Below, piece by piece: positions 55,997-64,000 of a stretch of 64,000 bases of DNA (its first letter is position 1; every line of letters begins with the position of its first letter). The translations under genes were made by a program, and so were the position numbers. The stretch spans positions 26,476 through 90,475 of the forward strand of contig JALSRK010000007.1 of NCBI GenBank assembly GCA_026984795.1. Direction: 5' to 3'. The stretch comes from Solibacteraceae bacterium. GTDB taxonomy: Bacteria > Acidobacteriota > Terriglobia > Bryobacterales > Bryobacteraceae. Under the pieces are notes generated by a model. It saw nothing but the letters and a program-made list of their open reading frames with translations, ran no database searches and had not been told where the DNA came from.

Positions 55997-58321
55997 GTGC
56001 CGGTCACCAGGAGAGAGCTGCTTGGAGCCGGTGCGGCCGCGCTGGCGTCGTGCAAAGCCCGGCCGGCGGAACGATACCGTTGGCGATACGTCGTCGTCCC
56101 CCCAGGCACGCATCCGGGAATCCTCTTCAGTCAGCAAGAGCTGCCGGCGCTCAGACGGCGGGCCCGGGGCGAGACCATGGCGGCGGCCGCCTACCGCAAG
56201 ATTCGGAGGCTGGCGCGGGCGCAGTACGGAGCCGGACTGAGCATCAAAGAGGCGGTGGGCCGTCCCGGCCGGGAGCTGGCGCGGCATCTGGAAGCGATAG
56301 CGCTCGTCTACCAGGTGGAACAGGACGAAGCGCTCGGTACACAGGCCGTAGAGTTGTTCCGGCGCACGGCGACGGGAATCGATCCGATGGCGTTCTACCG
56401 CGAGGTGGGTTCGGATTTCTTCGCCACCGAGCACTGGCCCAAAGCGTTCGCCGTGGCCTGGGACTGGCTTTACGAGCTGATGGATCCGGTGGTGCGGGCG
56501 GAGATCCTCGAGAGCCTCGAGGCGTGGAACGAGGCGCTGTTCCACCACACCGAGAGCTGGTGGTGGCGGGACGCGAGTTACAACTGTGGGGCGATCCCGA
56601 CGGGCGCCCAGGGCTTGCTGCTCACCGCGATCCAGGCCGAGACGCGGCACCCGAAGTTTCACCATTGGTTCTCTGAGTGTTTCCGGAAAATCCGCGACAA
56701 CTATTACCCATTCACGTGGCGGCCCAGCGGCATTTGCACGGAGGGACCGGGCTACGCCCACTACCACAAGAACCCGACACAATTCGCCGAGGCAGTGCGC
56801 CGCACTGGGGGACCGGACATCATCCCCGAGTCGGGAGCGGTGCACGCGATGCATTACCTCCGGCACCAGTGGATGCCCCAGGGCGGCTGCGCGCCGATCG
56901 GCGACAACACCGGCTACGGCCGGCGCGTCTTCCAATCGATCTACCTGCACGGGATTCGCGAGCTGGGCGACGCGGCGGGGCTGTGGACGTGGGTGAACTT
57001 CACTGACTTCGACCGGATCAACCCGATCCTGATCTTCCTCTTCTGGCCGGACGGGCTGGAGCCGGTTTCGCCGGGCACGCTCCGGCTGCGCACCTCAGCC
57101 TATTTCGAGACAGACCGCTACCGGGCCGGCACCGTGTTCGCCCGCAGCCGGTGGGATGACGAAGAAGCGGCGTGGTTCGCCTTCGTGACGCGCTATGGCA
57201 ACGCAAACCACATCCATTACGACATGAACTCGTTCTTGTTCTCGGCCTTCGGCGATGCCTTCGCCACCCACGCCAACGTGTTCCCGTATAGCCACAAACA
57301 CCACGGCGTGGATTTCGAGCACAACATCGTGATCATCGACGGTGGCGGGATGCCGGCTGCCGACCGGCCCTCAGCGGGCGACGACGGCTCACTCTGGGGC
57401 TACTTGACAGGTCTCGGGCTGAGCGAGTTCGCCGACTACGTGCGGGGTGACGCGCATCTCTCGTACAAAGACCGGTCGGTGCCGTCCAGCACCCCGGCGA
57501 AGCGGGCGGACCGCTCCATTCTTTTCGCCAAGCAAGGGCCGAATCCGTATGTCGTCGTGACCGACGATATCCAGAAAGACGACGAGGAGCACGACTACCG
57601 GTGGCAGTGGTACACCGAGGTGCTGCAAGTTGTGGGGGGCGGGACCCCAGGCGATCCGTTCCGCATCGAGGGGAAGAAAGCCCGATGCCTGGTGGCGTTG
57701 TTCGAACCCGAGAAGCCTGAGTTTGCCTTCCAGGTGGTAACCGGCGGGAGCCCCCGGCATCCCATCAAACTGGGCCTGTTACGGGTGAAGCGCCGCGGCG
57801 TACGCGTGCGCTACCTGGCGGCGGGGGTGGCGTTTCGCAAAGGGGCTGGGGAGCCGCGGATCCGGCGTGGACCCGCGATCGACGGGCTGGCGAAGGCGGC
57901 CAGCGTGGTGATCGAGGGCGATGGGTTCCGGGACACGATCGTCTGGCAGCCGGACGAGAGCCGGGACGGCCGCGGGAAACGCCTCGCTTCCGGCTCGCTG
58001 GAGACCGACGCCTTGATGGCTATGGTCCGGACGGGGGCCGGAGGCCGCGTCACGGGTTACCTGATGGGCGAGGGAACGAAGCTGTTGTTCGATGGACGCA
58101 CGTTGGCGCAGGGCTCCGGAAGGTTCAGCGTCAGCGCCGGCGCCGGGCATGTCTTCGTTTCAGGAAGACGGAGGGCCCGGGAATCACGGCCGCCGATCCT
58201 TCCCCGTGGGAGGGTCTGGTTGCCGGAAAAGCCGATGGAAGTCTGGATCGACGAACGGCGGACCGGCGTGAGCCCGGGTCAGGACGGCATGGTGCCTATC
58301 GGGCCGCCGGAGCGCGCGTAA
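55997..58321 (+). CDS. Tat-exported heparinase II/III-like polysaccharide lyase candidate
   Basis: About 774 residues. The N terminus is a Tat signal with a possible lipobox Cys (TRRELLGAGAAALASC). The first half is an alpha/alpha-toroid-like domain (HLEAIALVYQVEQDEALG, then GPGYAHYHKNPTQFAEA with candidate Tyr/His), and the second half a beta-sandwich domain beginning with the RYGNANHIHYDMNSFLFSAFGDAF segment typical of heparinase II/III-like proteins. It probably cleaves an acidic glycan. The start is uncertain: GTG at 55997 follows a G-rich ribosome site, while other in-frame starts reach 55889, inside the sulfatase gene. Confidence 0.72.
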   Translation: MPVTRRELLGAGAAALASCKARPAERYRWRYVVVPPGTHPGILFSQQELPALRRRARGETMAAAAYRKIRRLARAQYGAGLSIKEAVGRPGRELARHLEAIALVYQVEQDEALGTQAVELFRRTATGIDPMAFYREVGSDFFATEHWPKAFAVAWDWLYELMDPVVRAEILESLEAWNEALFHHTESWWWRDASYNCGAIPTGAQGLLLTAIQAETRHPKFHHWFSECFRKIRDNYYPFTWRPSGICTEGPGYAHYHKNPTQFAEAVRRTGGPDIIPESGAVHAMHYLRHQWMPQGGCAPIGDNTGYGRRVFQSIYLHGIRELGDAAGLWTWVNFTDFDRINPILIFLFWPDGLEPVSPGTLRLRTSAYFETDRYRAGTVFARSRWDDEEAAWFAFVTRYGNANHIHYDMNSFLFSAFGDAFATHANVFPYSHKHHGVDFEHNIVIIDGGGMPAADRPSAGDDGSLWGYLTGLGLSEFADYVRGDAHLSYKDRSVPSSTPAKRADRSILFAKQGPNPYVVVTDDIQKDDEEHDYRWQWYTEVLQVVGGGTPGDPFRIEGKKARCLVALFEPEKPEFAFQVVTGGSPRHPIKLGLLRVKRRGVRVRYLAAGVAFRKGAGEPRIRRGPAIDGLAKAASVVIEGDGFRDTIVWQPDESRDGRGKRLASGSLETDALMAMVRTGAGGRVTGYLMGEGTKLLFDGRTLAQGSGRFSVSAGAGHVFVSGRRRARESRPPILPRGRVWLPEKPMEVWIDERRTGVSPGQDGMVPIGPPERA

Positions 58322-58502
58322 GAGGCCCGCGGAAACATAGAATAGATCCACGGCGCCGCCTAGGGCCCCAGTGCAAGGACTCAGAGCGGGCGACACGCAG
58401 CCCCGGCGACTGGGCGGGGGCCGGGCCGTGCCTGGAAGCGTATGAAGAGCCGCCGGTCACAGAAGGGTGGGTGCGGGTGATCACCGAACGGGAGAAAGTG
58501 CG

Positions 58503-59864
58503 ATGGAAAAGAAAACGCGCCGGCAATTCATGAGCGTGGCGGCCGCAGCCGCCGCGGCGAGAGCTGCCACGGCCCAGTCGGCGGGCGAACGTCCGCCGCA
58601 AGTCTCGGGCGTAGAAGTGCTGCATCCGCGGGCGAGGACGCCGGTCTCGCTGATCATCGATGATTCGACTTGTCTGGTGAACCTGAACCGGTTCGCTTTC
58701 CCCCAGTTCGCCTCGGTGGGCCGGGACGAGTGGGGCCGGGTGGACTGGCGGAGCATGCCGCACGAGATCCCGGACGATTTCGTGCGCAAGTTCGGCGAGT
58801 GGGCGGCCGAGAACGGCATCAAAGGTAAATACAGTATCGTCCCGTACCCCGCGCTGGTGGGCCGGCTGGACCGGGAGCTGCCGGGCTGGACGCCGCAGGA
58901 AGTGAAGGCCAGCATCGATCTGGTGCGGAAGCTGATGGTTCCCAACTGGGACATTCACCCGGAGATGGTGACGCATACCCGGGCGATCGATTTGAAAACC
59001 GGACAGCCGTACCCGGCGCGCTCGGTGTACTTCATGGAGAACTGGCGGTGGAGCGACGAGAAATCGGTGGACGAGCTGGCCGCCTACATTTCGTACGCGT
59101 TGCGGATTCTGCGCAACATTGACCTGCCGTGCGAAGGCGTGACCTCACCGGGGGGCTTCGGCGCGCGTGTCCGTCCCGAATATGCGCGGGCGACGCTCGA
59201 AGCCTGCCGGGACGTCTTTTCCGCCGAGGTGCCGCACTATTTCCAGGATGTGATCTCATCCGGCGACACGAGTGTCGCGCCCCGTGTCTACTACGCTTCG
59301 GACCTGGAAGGCCCGGACCCGAAGTGTGTCGTGTCGATCATCGGCTGCACAAACGATTGGACCGGCGGGTGGGACGCTGCCGGAACGCCTGAGCCGGACC
59401 GTTTCATTACCCAAGACCTCTCCAGAGGCCGGGCGGTGGAGGTGATCGAACGGGGAGAGCCCGCGCTGCTCGTCTGCCACTGGACAGGGATCTATTACAA
59501 TGGCCGGGAACTGGGCTTCCAGACCTTTAAGGAAGTCGTGCGGCGGCTGCGCGAGAAATACGACAACCTCATCTGGATGAAGATCAGCGAGGTCGCCCGC
59601 TACTGGGCGGCCCGGGAATTGACGCGGATCGAGCGGCAAGGAACGAAGGTGAAGCTCCAGGCTCCGTTCCCTTGTCCCTCGTTCACGCTGCGGGTTGCGG
59701 CGCCGGCGGCGAAGTCCCCGGTCGTGGTGCGGGGCCGGGACTCCACCGCGCTCAGGGAGGTTCGGGATCCGCGGCGGCTCGAACCCGGCACGTGGCTGCG
59801 CCACGGGAACGCCACTACGGTTTGCTTCGACTTAGGAAAAGGGGCGTCGGAAGTTCAGCTCTAG
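58503..59864 (+). CDS. Tat-exported polysaccharide-deacetylase-like protein
   Basis: A 453-residue protein with a Tat signal ([24 protein letters not shown]). The body begins with SLIIDDSTCLVNLNRF, an Asp-Asp pair like the NodB metal/catalytic motif, followed by a segment with NWDIHPEMVTHTRAID (candidate His ligands) and later EPALLVCHWTGIYYNG. This suggests a carbohydrate-esterase-4-like TIM barrel, but the match is loose, so substrate and activity are unsure. A C-terminal beta domain (about 380-453) may bind substrate. GGGAGAAAG precedes ATG 58503. It is downstream of the lyase-like gene. Confidence 0.62.
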   Translation: MEKKTRRQFMSVAAAAAAARAATAQSAGERPPQVSGVEVLHPRARTPVSLIIDDSTCLVNLNRFAFPQFASVGRDEWGRVDWRSMPHEIPDDFVRKFGEWAAENGIKGKYSIVPYPALVGRLDRELPGWTPQEVKASIDLVRKLMVPNWDIHPEMVTHTRAIDLKTGQPYPARSVYFMENWRWSDEKSVDELAAYISYALRILRNIDLPCEGVTSPGGFGARVRPEYARATLEACRDVFSAEVPHYFQDVISSGDTSVAPRVYYASDLEGPDPKCVVSIIGCTNDWTGGWDAAGTPEPDRFITQDLSRGRAVEVIERGEPALLVCHWTGIYYNGRELGFQTFKEVVRRLREKYDNLIWMKISEVARYWAARELTRIERQGTKVKLQAPFPCPSFTLRVAAPAAKSPVVVRGRDSTALREVRDPRRLEPGTWLRHGNATTVCFDLGKGASEVQL

Positions 59865-59974
59865 GCAGGCCCGCGAGCGCCGACACCCCCTCCTGCGCGC
59901 CTTGGGGCGTGTCCTCACCAATGACTGTTGCCGCAGAGTAAGCCGGCGCCTACCTATGTCGACCCGCCGGATCT

Positions 59975-60280
59975 CTAGGTGGTCGGCGGCGGTTGGACGG
60001 CGCAGGCCTTGCCCAGCGCCTTGAACAACAACACGCAGAGCAGCACGGCAACCACGGCTCCGATGATGGCTGGGATCACATAGATCGAGCCGATCTGGAA
60101 CAGCCAGTGCCCGACCACCGGCGAGCCGAGCCACCCGCCCAGCCATGCGATGGCGATCTTGCCGAGGAAGGAATCGGTTCCCTCCAGGTAACGGTAGCGC
60201 AGGATGTAGTGGAACACGACGGCTACAACTACGGCGATGATCAGCAGAACCAGAAACGCGAGGAAGTTCATTCCGATCAT
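59975..60280 (-). CDS. Small GlsB/YeaQ/YmgE-like membrane protein
   Basis: A 101-residue protein with three hydrophobic helices (FLAFLVLLIIAVVVAVVFHYIL, then a Gly-rich IAWLGGWLGSPVVGHWLF, then YVIPAIIGAVVAVLLCVLLF). The size, helix count and Gly-rich middle resemble transglycosylase-associated GlsB/YeaQ proteins, but with an additional N-terminal helix. GGAAGGAG lies ahead of ATG 60280; the ATG at 60271 is an alternative. Confidence 0.65.
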   Translation of the reverse strand: MIGMNFLAFLVLLIIAVVVAVVFHYILRYRYLEGTDSFLGKIAIAWLGGWLGSPVVGHWLFQIGSIYVIPAIIGAVVAVLLCVLLFKALGKACAVQPPPTT

Positions 60281-60350
60281 TTCGTCTCTCTCCTTCCCTT
60301 GTGCGAAATGGTTGGCTTTCCACTGGTTCCGGGAGGCGCCGGCCCCCCTG

Positions 60351-61823
60351 TCACTGGAGGGGCAAGGCGGAGCTCCCATTGCCCGGCGCATCCGCCGGGT
60401 GAAACTTGTATCGGGTTGACGTTTCCGCCGCCGCTATCGGGCGCAGCCGGGGCGCCGTGTCGCACCATTGGGCCGCCGACTCATCGATCATTCTCGCGAT
60501 GGCGCCGTCGAGGTAACCCGGGGGCATGTTCTTTGCCGGCCGGCACCCCTCCATGAGGCAAATCCGCCGCCCTACGTCGGGATGGTCGATCAACAGACAC
60601 GGGCTCCGGCGGTCCCGGATTCGCTTCTGCTCCTGGCGGATCGCGGCGAACACCGGATGGCGCTCGACGAAATCCCTCAAGTTCGTATAAGGAGTCTTGC
60701 CGGCGAGGATCTCGAAGATATTCCCGCAAGAGACGGGCGCAAACACACAAGGGCTGATGTCCCCGTTGGCGTAAATGTGGAAATAATAGCGGCCGCCCGC
60801 GATACACCCGCCGACCAGGGGACCATCGTTCCAGAAATCCCCGAGGAAAATGGGGCGGTCGCTCTCGCGCCATCGGATGACCGCTTCGCGAAGCAGCGCC
60901 CGCTGCCGGGCCGTCGGCATGAGGTCGGGACGCGGGGAACGCCCGATGGGCTGGAGCAGGAAAAACCAGCCGAAGAGGTCGCCTTCCGCGATGCGGCGGT
61001 CGATGAACTCGTCACTGGCGATCAATTCCGCGTTCTCTCGCGTGACGGTGGCTGAGAAGCCCGTCATCACGCCTTGTTCGGCCAGCAATCGGCGCACGTG
61101 CCGGTTGCGCTCATAGATGCCGGCGCCGCGGCGGGCGTCGGTCTGTGACTCATAGCCCTCCACACTGATGGCCAGAAAGACGTTCCCGACCTCGCCAAGC
61201 CGCCGGCTTGTGGCTTCGTCGATAAGCGTGCCGTTCGTGTAGACGAGGAATCCGCGCTCCGGAAAGCGCGCCGCGAGCCGCGTGATGGCTCGGTCGGCCC
61301 GCTCCCGCAGGAACGGTTCGCCGCCGGACAGCGTGATCAGGCTCACCCCCATGTCGATCACTTGCTCGACGATGGCGACGAGCTGTTCGAAGGGGAGGTC
61401 GCTGCCGCTCGCACGGCTGTTGGCGTAGCAGCCCGGGCAACGAAGGTTGCAACGGTCGGTGGGCTCGATGACAACCGTGGACGGACTCGGAAGGCCCTCC
61501 CGCTGCTCTTCAGTCCGCCGGTACACGTCCCAGGCATAAGTGCCCATGAAGCGGAGGATCGCCCTGGCCGCGGCTGGGCGCTCACGCACGAGACGGTGCA
61601 GGAAAGGTTGCAGATGCGATCCGAACCAGAGCAGATGCGCCAGTGTCTCCGGATCGGTTTCCGTCTCTTTCAGGGCGGCGCCCACCCGTTGCGCCAGCTT
61701 GTCGACGAAAAACTCCGGTCGAATGCCGAAGCGTAACGCGAAATCCGTCGTCGTCACTGCGGCCTGGAGCGCGAGCTCCGGCCACGCTTTCGGTCTTGGA
61801 AGATGAGGGACGCTTACAGTCAT
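60351..61823 (-). CDS. Radical SAM protein with SPASM-like C-terminal cysteine region
   Basis: A 490-residue protein. About 110 N-terminal helical residues precede the radical SAM domain with Cys125-x3-Cys129-x2-Cys132 (RCNLRCPGC) and the SGGEPFLR motif. The C-terminal part has scattered cysteines (GGCIAGG, ISPCVFAPVSCGN, SPCLLIDHP, LMEGC), suggesting an auxiliary Fe-S cluster as in SPASM proteins. The long helical N-terminal domain is unusual. Substrate unknown; there is no precursor-peptide gene next to it. ATG 61823 has GAGG 8 bases ahead. It is followed by the small membrane gene and preceded by a B12-type radical SAM gene, probably in one unit. Confidence 0.82.
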   Translation of the reverse strand: MTVSVPHLPRPKAWPELALQAAVTTTDFALRFGIRPEFFVDKLAQRVGAALKETETDPETLAHLLWFGSHLQPFLHRLVRERPAAARAILRFMGTYAWDVYRRTEEQREGLPSPSTVVIEPTDRCNLRCPGCYANSRASGSDLPFEQLVAIVEQVIDMGVSLITLSGGEPFLRERADRAITRLAARFPERGFLVYTNGTLIDEATSRRLGEVGNVFLAISVEGYESQTDARRGAGIYERNRHVRRLLAEQGVMTGFSATVTRENAELIASDEFIDRRIAEGDLFGWFFLLQPIGRSPRPDLMPTARQRALLREAVIRWRESDRPIFLGDFWNDGPLVGGCIAGGRYYFHIYANGDISPCVFAPVSCGNIFEILAGKTPYTNLRDFVERHPVFAAIRQEQKRIRDRRSPCLLIDHPDVGRRICLMEGCRPAKNMPPGYLDGAIARMIDESAAQWCDTAPRLRPIAAAETSTRYKFHPADAPGNGSSALPLQ

Positions 61824-61929
61824 GGTGAAAACCTCGTAATGCAGAGATTCCGCCGGCATGCCGAGCGGCCCGCAGCGGCGAGCCAACGAGCCTCGCCCGC
61901 CAAGGAACGTGGCTTGCGGCCGGCGTCGT

Positions 61930-63414
61930 TCATCGCCACTCGCCTCCCCCAGATCCGGTGACAATAGGAACCCGCTGCCGCGTAGCGGCGAGTTCCAGAA
62001 AGTTCTCCACTTCCTGTTGCCAGCGCTCGAACGTTTCCCGCAGGGCGCGGCCCGACGACCACATGAGCGCCAGCTTCGCCAGCAAGGGGCCCGGCTGTCC
62101 GACGAGGTCTTTCACCCGCCGAAGGCTCCAGACGTAACCGCGGTAGAAACGCTGGTGCAGTTGGATGATGGTCCTCTGCAAAGCCTCGATGCCGAGCCGG
62201 GCGTGGTTGTATACGCAGTGCGTGCCATCGTAGAAGTCCCAGTCGTTTGGGAAGTCAGTGAACAGAAGGTGAGGCCGCATCTCCTCGAACAACGGCGTGC
62301 CGGGCAACGGGGTGAGAATGCTGACCTGGATGGTCTCGAGCTTCGTCTCGCGGGCAAACTCGAGGATCCGATGCGCCGTCTGCTCGGTGTCATCCGGACC
62401 AAACACGAACATGCCGTGGATCCAGAAGCCGTTGTCGTGAAGAACCTGCGTATCCCGGTGCAGACGGGCCCGAAGGCCGCCCCGTCCCCGATAGCCTTTG
62501 CGCCACTGCAAGGCTCGCGGTTCCTCGATGGTTTCATAACCGATGTAAAGCACGTGCCCCCCGGCGCGCCTCATGGCGTCGAGCAATGGCTGGTCGACGA
62601 GGCCACGATCCCGGTCGATCCACGGGAAATCGACGCGGCTTTGGGCGCTGAAACGCACGCCTAGCGGCTCCAGTTCGGCCATCAGCGAACGGATCCACCG
62701 TTTGGCGGCAGTAAAGTTGTCGTCATAGAAGAAAAACTGCCGGAAGCCCCGCTGAACGTAAGTACGGAGGTCCCGAACGGTCTTTCCCACCGACTGGCGG
62801 CGGATCTTTCGGCCGAACATTCGGCTCACCGAACAAAAAGTGCAGCCGTAGGGGCAGCCACGGGACGTCATCACGGGCAGTTCATAGAGCTCTCGTTTCC
62901 GGAACCGTTCCAGCAGGCGTCCAAAGTCCCGCATGAGTTCGTGTTCCGGCGCCGGGATCGCGTCCAAGTCCGCCACCGGCGGCCCGTCCACGATGCCGCT
63001 GTCCACCTCACCGGCGGCGATCGATTCGATCACATTCTCGCCCTCTCCCCTGACGACGAGATCACCGTACCGGAGCGCCTCCAGGGGCATGAAAGTCGCG
63101 TGGGGTCCACCGAAAACGACGCGGGCCCGCGGGGCATGCTCTTTGATCTGCCGGGCAAGATAGTAGCCGCGAGCCGCGGTGGCGGTCATGATCGTGATAC
63201 CGACCACGTCCGCGGAGCAAGTGTCTTCGAAAGCGTCCTGATTCTCCGGTAAGGGGCCGGAAACGTTCTCGTTGTAAACAGCCGCATCGAAGCCGCGGCG
63301 GTGGAGAATCGTCGCCAGCGTGATCGGCCCGAGCAGGGGCCACTGGGCGAGCCACGCGTTGAAGGGCCGTCCGGAGCGCCCGGCGGGCTCGATGAACCGA
63401 ACCTTGCGCCTCAC
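61930..63414 (-). CDS. B12-binding-domain radical SAM protein
   Basis: A 494-residue protein. The N-terminal cobalamin-binding Rossmann domain covers about residues 1-135 (PLLGPITLATILHRRGF, VVGITIMTATAARGYYLARQI, VVFGGPHATFMP), without a DxHxxG motif. The radical SAM domain carries Cys187-x3-Cys191-x2-Cys194 (GCPYGCTFC). This is the BchE/class-B methyltransferase layout. Members methylate unactivated carbons or phosphinates, or remodel rings. The start is GTG 63414 with GGGGAG 6 bases ahead. The next gene is another radical SAM enzyme, so both may act on one molecule. Confidence 0.85.
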   Translation of the reverse strand: MRRKVRFIEPAGRSGRPFNAWLAQWPLLGPITLATILHRRGFDAAVYNENVSGPLPENQDAFEDTCSADVVGITIMTATAARGYYLARQIKEHAPRARVVFGGPHATFMPLEALRYGDLVVRGEGENVIESIAAGEVDSGIVDGPPVADLDAIPAPEHELMRDFGRLLERFRKRELYELPVMTSRGCPYGCTFCSVSRMFGRKIRRQSVGKTVRDLRTYVQRGFRQFFFYDDNFTAAKRWIRSLMAELEPLGVRFSAQSRVDFPWIDRDRGLVDQPLLDAMRRAGGHVLYIGYETIEEPRALQWRKGYRGRGGLRARLHRDTQVLHDNGFWIHGMFVFGPDDTEQTAHRILEFARETKLETIQVSILTPLPGTPLFEEMRPHLLFTDFPNDWDFYDGTHCVYNHARLGIEALQRTIIQLHQRFYRGYVWSLRRVKDLVGQPGPLLAKLALMWSSGRALRETFERWQQEVENFLELAATRQRVPIVTGSGGGEWR

Positions 63415-64000
63415 TTGTACTCCCCTCTCTCCCGGCCGTGGACACCCGGTGGAGCCACGGCTCGGCCGCTGGCCGGACGTTACTCAGCGTCGGCTCTCAC
63501 GCCGCTTCAAACGCTTTCCGCACCGACAAGTGGTCCGGCTATCGGTGGCGCCACCGGGTGCGGAACGGCACAACAAATACAATATTCAGGTCTAAGTGCG
63601 TGCAAGAGGGGTAACGTTGCGATCGGGATTGGAGCCCGGCCGCAAGGCCCCGTTGGCGGAAGTTGGAAGTCTTGTCGCGAGCAGCCGGATCCTTCCGGCA
63701 ATCACCGCCCGGCTGACCGGAAGGCGCCTGGCGGCGCTCCCGAACTCGTAAACGGTCTGGAGGATCCATGGCCATTGGAAGGCCTCCTCCCACAGCTTGG
63801 GCAGCCAGCCCTGTCTCCCTGTCCCGATTCTACCACCGCGGACAGGGAGTGAGGCCGGATCCTAAGGTCGGCTGCCGGCCCGTAATCCGCCCTTAGGGGA
63901 GGGGAAGATGCGTTGGGGGCAAGGGATGGCGGGGCTGGGAAGGGGAGGGGAGGTTTCACCGAGTGGGTGCCGGATTGCTTGGAGTTTGGCGATGGGCTTG
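63415..64000. other. No supported gene
   Basis: 586 bases to the window edge. Short open frames exist on both strands, but none has a convincing start or recognisable protein. Positions 63894-63957 are very purine-rich (G/A) on the plus strand. No tRNA or repeat was recognised. Confidence 0.5.

Noticed and set aside
60351..61823. Anaerobic sulfatase maturase for the nearby sulfatase
   Set aside because: The long N-terminal helical domain and the C-terminal cysteine pattern do not look like anSME, and the gene is on the other strand, 4.5 kb away.
61930..63414. Hopanoid methylase (HpnP/HpnR) because hpnE is in the window
   Set aside because: The N terminus does not resemble those enzymes as I know them, and hpnE is 60 kb away.
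63301..63959. Short open frames near the right edge
   Set aside because: No ribosome sites, no hydrophobic or domain patterns, and overlapping frames on both strands.

Overview
The window is a high-GC, densely coded piece of a Gram-negative bacterial chromosome. The best guess is an Acidobacteriota member of the Solibacterales/Bryobacterales type. This is an inference from a 1150-residue TonB-type receptor with a carboxypeptidase-regulatory-like N-terminal domain, a Tat/lipoprotein glycan-degradation cluster with a sulfatase, the hopanoid gene hpnE, DUF4097/LiaF-like membrane genes beside an ECF sigma/anti-sigma pair, and a 7-gene F1/b ATP synthase operon. No rRNA, tRNA, CRISPR array or insertion sequence was seen. 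Many genes are tightly packed, with 4-base ATGA overlaps at a large number of junctions.

Layout. 1-1673 (minus): an HdrD/DsrK-type iron-sulfur protein cut by the window edge and its membrane cytochrome-b-like partner. 1825-3147 (minus): hpnE. 3460-9368 (plus): ATP synthase b', b, delta, alpha, gamma, beta, epsilon, without a and c. 9457-13921 (plus): accD, an exported D-aminoacylase-family amidohydrolase, an ABC-F ATPase. 13890-17478 (minus): two polytopic glycosyltransferase-like proteins and a single-pass protein. 17582-18832 (plus): a DEDD exonuclease-TPR protein. 18867-21707 (minus): a four-gene protein-thiocarboxylate cysteine-synthesis operon (cysM-type synthase, JAMM protease, MoaD/CysO-like carrier, MoeB/MoeZ-rhodanese), driven by a near-consensus sigma-70 promoter. 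21932-25204 (minus): rpoD with promoter and terminator, nrdR, and a flippase-like membrane protein. 25541-29138 (plus): ECF sigma factor, zinc anti-sigma factor and three LiaF/DUF4097-type envelope proteins. 29151-34234: glycerate kinase, shikimate kinase, SDR, HAD phosphatase, and a fused nucleotidyltransferase/CDP-alcohol phosphatidyltransferase.

34530-40235 (minus) is the most unusual region: two Rrf2 regulators, a macro-domain protein, a cytochrome-b-like membrane protein, an HdrD-like iron-sulfur protein carrying a complete response-regulator receiver domain at its C terminus, and a histidine kinase whose two PAS domains carry CxxCP cysteine motifs. The simplest reading is a membrane redox enzyme that is itself the phosphorylation target of its neighbouring kinase.

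40246-50720 holds a serine hydrolase, the TonB-type receptor with a strong terminator, TauE/SafE and FmdE-domain genes, a porin gene interrupted by an in-frame amber codon, an AAA ATPase of unknown role and a MarC protein. 50894-59864 looks like a glycan-use locus: a PfkB sugar kinase, a sodium/solute symporter preceding three tiny membrane proteins in one minus-strand unit, a sulfatase lipoprotein, a heparinase-II/III-like protein and a deacetylase-like exported protein. 59975-63414 (minus) holds a small membrane protein and two radical SAM enzymes. 63415-64000 has no gene I can support.
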